NCBI GenBank assembly: GCA_017992055.1
Contig: JAGOPK010000003.1
Coordinates: 124,001 to 188,000, forward strand
Direction of reading: 5' to 3'
DNA length: 64,000 nt
From: Burkholderiaceae bacterium
GTDB lineage: Bacteria > Pseudomonadota > Gammaproteobacteria > Burkholderiales > Burkholderiaceae_C
Made by a program: the position numbers and the translations under genes. Below the pieces are notes generated by a model, which did no database searches, had not been told where the DNA came from, and saw nothing but the letters and a program-made list of their open reading frames with translations. Below are positions 59,801 through 64,000 of this stretch, one piece after another. Position 1 is the first letter of the stretch, and each line of letters starts with the position of its first letter.

Positions 59801-62800
59801 CCGCTTCGCCCGGCAATGGCGGCACCACGGTGGGCACCTTGCCTCCCGCGCCGCCCACGGGCAGCAGCAGTGCGGCGGGCCGGGCCTCGGCGGCGTCGGT
59901 GGAGGCCCCGAGCACCAGCACCAGCTCCAGCACGCCATCGCCCACCGCTTCGCCCGGCAATGGCAGCACCACGGTGGGCACCAAGGCGCCGGCGCCGGCC
60001 ACCTCGCCGTCTGCAGCGCCGACGACCGCACCCACGGCCGCTCCGACCGCTGCACCGACTTCCGAGCCGACCGTTGCGCCCACCAGTGCACCTACCAGTG
60101 CACCGACGAGCGCCCCCACCAGCGCGCCCACACCGGCTCCCACGCCGGCCCCCACCGCCAATCCGACCGAGATGCTGCACGCCCGTCTGCTGGCCATGCA
60201 GGCCGAGGTCGGAGCGCAGTCCGGGGCCATGGCCCAGCGCCTGGCTGGCGGCGATGCGACCCTGCTGTCGAAGCTGCGTGTCGGTGCCGGCATCGAGCTG
60301 CAGTCCAGCGGCAACCTGGCCCTGCTCGGCGACTTCCAGCTCGGCTTCACGCCCCAGGGCAGCCACCACGATGCGACGACGCTGACGCTGCGCGCCGCCG
60401 GCCATCTGACGATGGGCTACAGCCTGTCGTCGGGCTTCTCGTCGCTGGCCACCTCGGCCGGCATCAGCGGTCAGGGTGCCAGCTGGCGCCTGGTGGCCGG
60501 TGCCGACCTGGGCGCGGCCGATGTGCTGGCCGTGCGCAGCGATGCGCCGTCCAGCACCTTGAGCCTGGGCCGTGCCGCCGGCACGCCCACCGGCGTCGCG
60601 CCCACGGTGCTGCTGCGCACGAGCACCGGCGACATCAGCCTGGCCTCGGCCGGCGACATCCGGCTGCTGAACAATGCGCTGCGCGTCTACACCACCGGCC
60701 TGGCGCTGGACAGCGCCGGCCTGGACGGTTGGGCGCGCGTGAACCTGGCCAACAACCAGCTGCTGCAGGCCGATGGCCGGGCCATGGGCCCGTTCTACGA
60801 CGGCGCCGGCGACATCTCGCTGGCCGCCCGCGGCAGCATCGTCGGCAGCGCCACGCGCCAGTACGCCACCGACTGGTGGTGGCGCCAGACCAGCCTGGCC
60901 GCGGCCGGCACGCCGGCGGCCTGGTGGAGCCGCTACGACCTGTTCCAGCAGGGCGTGGCCTCGTTCGGCGGCGGCGCCATCAGCGCCACGGCCGGTGCCG
61001 ACATCGTCGACCTGGAGCTGTCCACGCCGGCGTCCGGCTATTCGGTGCAGGCAGTGGCCGCCAGCGGCGATGCCCCCGCGCTGCCGCAGCAGGGCCTGAG
61101 CCTGGCCGGCGGCACGCTGGCGGTGCGCGCCGGTGGCGACATCGTCAGCGGCCTGTTCAATGCCGGCGGTGCGCTGGCCTCGCTGCAGGCCGGCGGCAGC
61201 ATCCGCGCCGCGTCCGACACCGGCCTGGGCAAGTCGCATCCGGGCGTGCAGCTGTTCTATGGCGACACCGCCTGGACGCTGCAGGCCGCCGGCGGGCTGG
61301 CGATAGGCCAGATCACCAATCCGGCCCTGCTGTCCGGCGTGGTGCAGGTCACCGGCGGCGCGCGTTCCGATGTCATCACCGGTTTGGACAGCCAGGCCTC
61401 GCTGCAGGCGCTGAGCCTGGCCGGCGACCTGCACCTGGCCGGCACGCGCAGCGCGCTGTCGCCGTCGTCCGACCCGCGCAACACCGCCAGCGATGCGGCG
61501 CGCCAGGTGCCGGGCCGGCTGCTGCTGGCCGCGGCTTCGGGCGATGTGCGCGTCGACGCGCCGCTGCTGCAGCGGCCGGTGGGCGATGGCAGCCTGGCCC
61601 TGCTGGCCGAGGGAGAGGTGTCGGCGCAGCGCATCGTGGTGGCTGCGGCTTCGCCGCCGTCGGCGCCGCTGCCGCTGGCGCGCAGCACCGCCAACCTGCA
61701 GATCGGCCGCGACTGGAGCCGCAGCACCGAGGCCCAGCCCGGCCTGGATGCGAGCCAGCGCGAAGCCGTGCAGCTGACCGCCCTGCTGGGCGATGTGACG
61801 CTGGCCGCCGATCTGCTGAGCGCACGGCCGCTGCGCATCAGCGCCGGGGCCGACATCCGCAGCACCGGCAGCGCAGCCATCGTGCTGCAGCACCAGGGTG
61901 GCGGCGAGCTGAGCCTGCTGCAGGCCGGGCGCGACCTGGTGCTGGCCGACAACAGCGCGGCCCGGCTGCGCCTGGCCGGCCCGGGCGACCTGCTGATCCT
62001 GGCCGGCCGCCATGTGGACCTGCAGGGCTCGGCCGGCATCACCACCATCGGCAACCAGGACAACCCGCGCCTGCTGCCCGAGGGCGGCGCCAACGTGACC
62101 ATCGTCGCCGGGGTCGACTGGGGCGGCGCCGACTACAGCCAGGCCCTGGCCCAGGGCCTGCAGCTGCGTGCCGGCGGCATTGCGCTGGCGCCGTTTGGCG
62201 ACCGGCTGTATGCGCTGGCAGCCCAGCGCCGCGCCAGTGCGCTGCAATCGGCCGGCGTGGCCGCGCTGGATGCGGCGGCCTATGCGGCATTGGACGCGTC
62301 CCTGCAGCTCGACGAGGCCCTGGCGCTGGCCGATCCGCTGGGCTGGCGCCAGGCCGTCGCGGCGCGGCTGCCGGATGCCGCCGATCCGGTGGCCGCCTGG
62401 CGCGCGCTGCCGGCCGCGCAGCGCAGCGCCGCCGCCGCTGGGATCGCCGCCTCGCTGCCGGCCTGGCAGCAGGCCAGTGCCGAGCTGGCGCGGCGCCTGA
62501 CCGGCCAGCCCGATGTCGATGCCGCCAGTGCGGCCGCAGCCTGGGCGGGCTTTGACGCCGTGCGCCAGGAATCGCTGGCCCTGCCGCTGGCGCTGCGCCT
62601 GCTGGGAACCCAGGTCGACGCCAGCAGCCTGCAGACCGCCAGCCAGGCCTGGATGGCCTCGCTGAGCGCCGAGCGCCGGGCGCTGCTGCTGCACGACGCG
62701 TTGTTCGACGAGTTGCGCGCCGCCGGCCGTGCCGCGGCCCGCCTGCCCAAGGGTGCCGAGCGCGATGCCGCCTATCAACCAGCCTACGCGGCGCTGTCCC

Positions 62801-63540
62801 TGCTGTACCCGGGCAGTACCGGCACTTCGGGCGGCCGGCCGGCCGGCAACATCAGCCTGGCGGCCAGCCAGATCAAGACCCAGCAGGGCGGCGACATCCG
62901 CCTGCTGGCGCCGGGCGGCGGCGTGGATGCCGGCGCGCTGACCGGCAGCACCGGCAAGAAGGCCAGCGAGCTGGGCCTGCTGACGGTGGCCGGCGGCAAC
63001 ATCGAGGCCGCGGTGCGCGATGACTTTGCGGTCAACCAGTCGCGCGTCTTCACGCTGGCCCGCGGCGACCTGCTGCTGTGGAGCAGCGCGGGTTCGATCG
63101 ACGCCGGCCGCGGCGCGCGCACCGTCACCGGCGCGCCGCCACCGGTCACCAAGATCGATGCCAACGGCAATGTGGTGGTCGACACCTCGGGCTCGTTCTC
63201 GGGCAGCGGCATTGCCGTGCTCGATGCCAACAGCATCCTCGACCTGTATGCGCCCAAGGGCGAGATCAGCGCCGGCGAGGCCGGCATCAAGCCGCGAGGC
63301 CTGGCCTTCGTCGCGGCCGACAGCTTCCGCGGCCAGCTCGAAGGCAGTGGCCGCGCAGTGGGCGCGCCGCCGCCGCCGCCGGCCGGTGGCGAAACCGCGG
63401 CGCTGGCCGCCGCCACCCAGTCCGCCGCCACTGCCAGCGCGGGGCGCAGCGACGACAAGGGCGACGACGACGAGCGTCGCAAGCGCAAGCCGCGGCGCCA
63501 GCTGCTGCTCGAGTTCCTGGGCTTTGGCGAAGCCGAATGA
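50812..63540 (+). CDS. Filamentous hemagglutinin-family exoprotein (TpsA) with DUF3739 C-terminus
   Basis: This 4242-residue protein starts at a GTG 19 bp after tpsB and has a basic extended signal peptide (LTPLMAALVAVWPLQQVQA). The N-terminal TPS secretion domain, about residues 40-320, has NANGGRNLLVQQSSQRGIYQ, YQWSSFDIGAASAVRFELP and VFLINGAGILFGPSAQVDV. A very long β-helical region of short repeats follows (LSLRSGAGLRLGSDSVLDVS type) to about residue 2440. An APT-rich linker spans residues 2443-3119, then more FHA-like sequence. From about residue 3840 a DUF3739 region (WRQAVAARLPDAADP, LPLALRLLGTQVDASSLQ, IAVLDANSILDLYAPKGEIS) closes the protein, ending in a basic patch RRKRKPRRQ. Likely a surface adhesin. 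No toxin domain was seen. Confidence 0.92.
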   Translation: MSRHPRQPSLRSRHRRRLTPLMAALVAVWPLQQVQAQRAARPVPPARDAVPVPAAQWRLQGTGPTTAPVVTGNANGGRNLLVQQSSQRGIYQWSSFDIGAASAVRFELPDANSSALNRIDRGASPSAIFGSLSSNGSVFLINGAGILFGPSAQVDVRSLVASTLNLGNDDFNVGLTNSLYSQSPSFWRDADGLGVPLLGPGFVEVQAGAQIKASEGGRVFLFAEQVDNAGSLSAPGGQVVLAGGERVHLQDPTREKYFASEVNAEIPALRGLLVEVDGNGSVINRAGGQINTARGNTTLVAQTVQHAGSITASTSVAENGSVLLLARSNVATGFDATGNLYKRAGTGGELTLGEGSSIAIGAEDVVNGAALKSSDSASFTSSRIELAGQSIALQRNASIVAPGAIVRARAGTPDYGDDALTNRPAGSSEATARITLDAGAVIDVSGTTGTEISVARHFVTTEPLGSNDLKDAPLQKDGPLYGARVSFDLRRGVPILGDTSAYLNAIERSASERLSAGGQVRLESRGTVLAHESSRIDVSGGSVRYTAAEVQPSLLLAEDGSRVSLNDASASQRYLALAGVDQWLSTLTDGTRVARQDRWGAQTRYSAALGSRLEAGYTEGRAGGQLLVTAAQAVLDGALQGRTTLGERQLAGGDARATAALFQLGRLGNGASFGSSGFAGTGVETALRLVASAGSLGQSFWDGGDASLPADSRVAASTLNSGGFGRITLATDGDLLSEAGADLLLAPRSSLSLAARGAGGIRLGGDIVSAGGSVSLQTSERSLTGGAANLAGDIVVDAGVRLDVAGRLLNLQRDGAAVGSGSVATSGGSLSLRSGAGLRLGSDSVLDVSGGASIAASGAISGGAAGSLVLSSSALADGTQLHPNAFALDGVLQGWALAGAAGGSLSLRAAEITLTGDALAAAAATDATLGRLGLTADDLTAGGFASLSLDGQRQLGVAAGSQIAPRAQSRLADAALRQRASGSHLDGLATGAAPDGQRRALNLTLQSSGAAGSTDGGLLQVDEDASIALEAGASLRLAAARTLRMDGHLSVPGGNVTLDKTGFATESLPDAWGVLSLGEASRIDVSGTALLLPGTDGRRRGSVLGGGTVTLSTTLLLWAPGSQILAAGAAAVLDGTASALFAGGAQAVHASAGTLDITLKTEVLSGGVAQYGGGLLGGSFSAQAAAAPGAAAGSFRLTLQGDNVAPGSPARVLSLHDGRGAVGADDLPAWGDASALAALRGRAGVDATMLQQAGLAEVQLRGSDTLRLAGDVSLQLSRRLVLDAPRFVADAGAEEASRIQLQAASVQLGSSAAFAPQQALPDAAATARGTASLQVQAGTLDLIGRSAWAGFDSLSLAADGDVRALGVVLGHAAPSGGLHTQADLSLRATQVYPSTDSRFTLEAAGAQLSVLGQAASASAATPLSAGGQLTLKAADILQAGTLRAPQGSLSLQASGTLTLAPGSLSSVAAAATIPWGSTTGGGADWVLQGGEDVRQAAPEKRIDLAAPTVQLAESARVDLSGGGALQAHEFIAGPGGSVDVFAGAAGGAFAIVPTQTGVAAVDAAILAETDAAGNRANLAFGRTVTLGAGAADGLPAGTYAVLPARYALLPGAYLLRPASTAQAAVVASVGRAGLAVQQSDGSRLVAAVFGTAGTSEQESRPQALLVMSGAQARKSSEILLSRDQEFFAQQAAAAGLSTPRSTADAGALNVSAQQLTLAGTLRFDVATAAAAATPPRGGELNIAAPAITLTSDAAGPFEAEAGRLTLSVEQLRQTGAASVLLGGTRSAAGDGSGERLVSVVARDLQVRAGTQLTADPALSLGDLSLVASEQLSLGAGVQLAVGGSGSAERLHLVGDGAALRLNNGDGALRRSAVQGQGGRLLLGDQGDQGGPGAVLSAKTLNLDATAGLSLAANTRLDATTLALSGSQVVVGDVVGNAAAVPASALHLQGALLDAVNAAHALTLRSWGSLQLAAGSTLGHADLAALTLDSARIELLPAGSGAAGDTRVLARSLTLENSAAPSAAASTAATPAADAPAGRLSLQATQGQLTLGPGQVQVQGASQLALQAAGELRLAGQGGLVSDGALELSATRISGEAGHDSRLQAAGALHYTAAGAAPTEDTSTGLGGRLALSGSSLHLAGTVRLPSGQLTLQARDGDLVLADGAQLLLGGQLREFDGRPLATPGGTLIASAQRAATAAADATADVRLQAGARIDVSAPTLAATAGSAQADGGSVQLSAARGRLTLDGSLVGPRASLVLDSRERIDLDALAQQLAAAGADSFSREISLRQRQGDQWLSTGQTLSAQQLAIAVDQGRLDIAGTLRADGAQQATITLAAGGDLRLAAGGRLQARTSGSGSEGGRIALGTRDGQLSLEAGAVVDARGVAGDGELRLSAAVTPGSGSDAAALDVRIATLRAAFESVRAIRVEAVQVIGGIDTVSATHAPTAAPTAAPTASPTAGPTAAPTAAPTAAPTTSPTAAPTAAPTTQPTPAPTASPTASPGDGSTTVGQKPPAPPTGPGATPTAAPTAAPTAAPTSAPTSAPTSAPTAEPTAAPTAAPTAAPTAAPTSAPTAAPTVAPTPAPTAAPTSAPTSAPTEAPTAAPTSTPTASPTAAPTASPGNGGTTVGNLPPGPPTQPSVAPTAAPTAAPTTAPTPAPTAAPTAAPTAAPTAAPTAAPTAAPTAAPTAAPTSAPTAAPTASPGNGGTTVGTLPPAPPTQPSAAPTPAPTAAPTSAPTAAPTAAPTAAPTAAPTVAPTPAPTPAPTEAPTAAPTSAPTAAPTAAPTAAPTAAPTAAPTVAPTAAPTAAPTPAPTEAPTAAPTSAPTAAPTAAPTAAPTAAPTAAPTAAPTAAPTPAPTEAPTAAPTSAPTAAPTAAPTAAPTPAPTEAPTAAPTSAPTAAPTAAPTAAPTAAPTAAPTAAPTAAPTASPGNGGTTIGGLPPSPPTQPSVAPTPAPTAAPTAAPTPAPTEAPTAAPTEAPTAAPTAAPTPAPTPAPTASPTASPGNGGTTVGTLPPAPPTGSSSAAGRASAASVEAPSTSTSSSTPSPTASPGNGSTTVGTKAPAPATSPSAAPTTAPTAAPTAAPTSEPTVAPTSAPTSAPTSAPTSAPTPAPTPAPTANPTEMLHARLLAMQAEVGAQSGAMAQRLAGGDATLLSKLRVGAGIELQSSGNLALLGDFQLGFTPQGSHHDATTLTLRAAGHLTMGYSLSSGFSSLATSAGISGQGASWRLVAGADLGAADVLAVRSDAPSSTLSLGRAAGTPTGVAPTVLLRTSTGDISLASAGDIRLLNNALRVYTTGLALDSAGLDGWARVNLANNQLLQADGRAMGPFYDGAGDISLAARGSIVGSATRQYATDWWWRQTSLAAAGTPAAWWSRYDLFQQGVASFGGGAISATAGADIVDLELSTPASGYSVQAVAASGDAPALPQQGLSLAGGTLAVRAGGDIVSGLFNAGGALASLQAGGSIRAASDTGLGKSHPGVQLFYGDTAWTLQAAGGLAIGQITNPALLSGVVQVTGGARSDVITGLDSQASLQALSLAGDLHLAGTRSALSPSSDPRNTASDAARQVPGRLLLAAASGDVRVDAPLLQRPVGDGSLALLAEGEVSAQRIVVAAASPPSAPLPLARSTANLQIGRDWSRSTEAQPGLDASQREAVQLTALLGDVTLAADLLSARPLRISAGADIRSTGSAAIVLQHQGGGELSLLQAGRDLVLADNSAARLRLAGPGDLLILAGRHVDLQGSAGITTIGNQDNPRLLPEGGANVTIVAGVDWGGADYSQALAQGLQLRAGGIALAPFGDRLYALAAQRRASALQSAGVAALDAAAYAALDASLQLDEALALADPLGWRQAVAARLPDAADPVAAWRALPAAQRSAAAAGIAASLPAWQQASAELARRLTGQPDVDAASAAAAWAGFDAVRQESLALPLALRLLGTQVDASSLQTASQAWMASLSAERRALLLHDALFDELRAAGRAAARLPKGAERDAAYQPAYAALSLLYPGSTGTSGGRPAGNISLAASQIKTQQGGDIRLLAPGGGVDAGALTGSTGKKASELGLLTVAGGNIEAAVRDDFAVNQSRVFTLARGDLLLWSSAGSIDAGRGARTVTGAPPPVTKIDANGNVVVDTSGSFSGSGIAVLDANSILDLYAPKGEISAGEAGIKPRGLAFVAADSFRGQLEGSGRAVGAPPPPPAGGETAALAAATQSAATASAGRSDDKGDDDERRKRKPRRQLLLEFLGFGEAE
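58138..60168 (+). repeat. APT-rich repeat array inside tpsA
   Basis: 677 codons consist mainly of four-residue units of the form (A/S/P/E/V)APT, that is Ala-Pro-Thr-x. They are broken by six copies of a 21-residue spacer starting SPGNGGTTVG (variants SPGDGSTTVG, SPGNGGTTIG) at 58306, 58660, 58906, 59584, 59806 and 59950. At DNA level the 12-bp unit is near GCGCCGACGGCC. Such a linker should be extended and could be glycosylated. The array keeps other frames open on both strands. Confidence 0.92.
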
Positions 63541-63568
63541 ACACCGAATCCATCCGATGCCATCCCCG

Positions 63569-64000
63569 ATGAAACCGACCTCCCTGACCCTGCACGCCCG
63601 ACGCTCGCTGGCCTGGCTGACGCTGTTGGCGCCGCTGCTGTTTTCCAACCCGGCCCAGGCTTGGTGGAACGAGGACTTCGGCCAGCGCACGCGGCTGGTC
63701 CTGGACACCACGGCCCAGGGCCAGGCCACGACCGAGGCGGCCAGCGGCCTGCCGCTGGCGATCCGCCTGCACAGCGGCAACTTCGATTTTCTGGCCGCCA
63801 AGCCCGACGGCAGCGACCTGCGCGTGCTGGCCGCCGACGACAAGACCGTGCTGCCGCACCGCATCGAGCGTTATGACGCCGGCAACGAGCTGGCCGTGCT
63901 GTGGGTGATGCTGCCGACGGTGGCGCCGGGCAGCGACAAGAACCTGGTCCATGTCTACGCCGGCAGCGAGAAGGCCGCCGCCGTGGCCGCGGCCCCGGCT
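63569..64000 (+). CDS. DUF2341 domain-containing protein (3' end beyond right edge)
   Basis: The first 144 codons show a signal peptide (LAWLTLLAPLLFSNPAQA) and the DUF2341 start AWWNEDFGQRTRLVLDTTA, followed by LPLAIRLHSGNFDF and LPHRIERYDAGNELAVLWV. Full-length relatives often continue into a LamG-like domain and a MotA/TolQ/ExbB proton-channel domain and lie beside TpsA genes. It begins 28 bp after tpsA; a Met four codons upstream (63557) is also in frame. Possible role: energised partner in displaying the exoprotein, by gene neighbourhood only. Confidence 0.82.
   Translation, partial: MKPTSLTLHARRSLAWLTLLAPLLFSNPAQAWWNEDFGQRTRLVLDTTAQGQATTEAASGLPLAIRLHSGNFDFLAAKPDGSDLRVLAADDKTVLPHRIERYDAGNELAVLWVMLPTVAPGSDKNLVHVYAGSEKAAAVAAAPA

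Noticed and set aside
58138-60168. CRISPR-like array
   Set aside because: The repeats are 12-bp coding units that keep the tpsA frame, with no unique spacers of constant length and no cas genes.
57708-60350. Minus-strand Val-Gly-Ala repeat protein
   Set aside because: It is the antisense reading of the APT repeat array; no start signal or secretion signal.
63538-63573. Eleven-codon frame overlapping the tpsA stop
   Set aside because: Too short, no supporting signal; the DUF2341 gene begins in another frame right there.

Overview
The window is a very GC-rich bacterial chromosome segment, almost fully coding. It looks like a member of the Burkholderiales, most likely the Leptothrix/Rubrivivax/Roseateles group. 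This is inferred from tripartite TRAP transporters beside small catabolic operons, PEP-CTERM proteins with an EpsA-type LuxR regulator, a split PxpABC/biotin-carboxylase cluster and an FhaC/FHA two-partner secretion pair. No rRNA, tRNA, insertion sequence, prophage or CRISPR array was recognised.

Layout. (1) 1-3569: a truncated MocR-type regulator divergent from a PaiB-like FMN-binding protein, then rsgA and a small VOC protein. (2) 3665-14548: a catabolic island. A minus-strand operon encodes a TRAP transporter (P, Q, M), a biotin carboxylase, PxpB, PxpC, PxpA and a biotin carrier. A divergent LysR regulator follows, then a second minus-strand operon (aminotransferase, atypical SDR, RraA-type aldolase). 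Both operons carry the same 36-bp promoter block, so the LysR protein probably controls both. (3) 14575-24080: single genes: MATE exporter, VOC protein, hemerythrin protein, EAL-CBS-GGDEF c-di-GMP enzyme, Tat-exported PhoX phosphatase, a PEP-CTERM protein and an iron-sulfur photolyase. (4) 24114-33097: an FCD-GntR regulator with a palindromic operator, divergent from a nine-gene operon that probably handles a sugar acid: TRAP transporter, 2-hydroxyacid dehydrogenase, RraA protein, PfkB kinase, secreted MRJP/SMP-30-like propeller, SDR and cupin.

(5) 33087-48978: an export region. A secreted subtilase with a GlyGly-CTERM tail is divergent from a compact 12-gene type II secretion-like operon: gspG, gspF, gspE, PilM/N/O/P-like genes, secretin gspD, three more pseudopilins and an EpsA-type LuxR regulator. 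Two paralogous PEP-CTERM proteins follow, on either side of a PstS-like periplasmic protein. (6) 49080-64000: a TpsB transporter, a giant 4242-residue FHA-type exoprotein with a 677-residue APT-repeat linker, and the start of a DUF2341 protein that runs off the right edge.

The most interesting signal is an 18-bp palindrome, consensus ATGRTCCGWWCGGAYCAT. It occurs in front of three transcription units of the export region: subtilase/gsp, the PEP-CTERM gene after epsA, and the TpsB/TpsA pair. At the PEP-CTERM promoter and the subtilase promoter its spacing fits a LuxR-type activator. I infer that the EpsA-like protein coordinates secretin, secreted protease, PEP-CTERM proteins and the giant adhesin as one surface or biofilm regulon.
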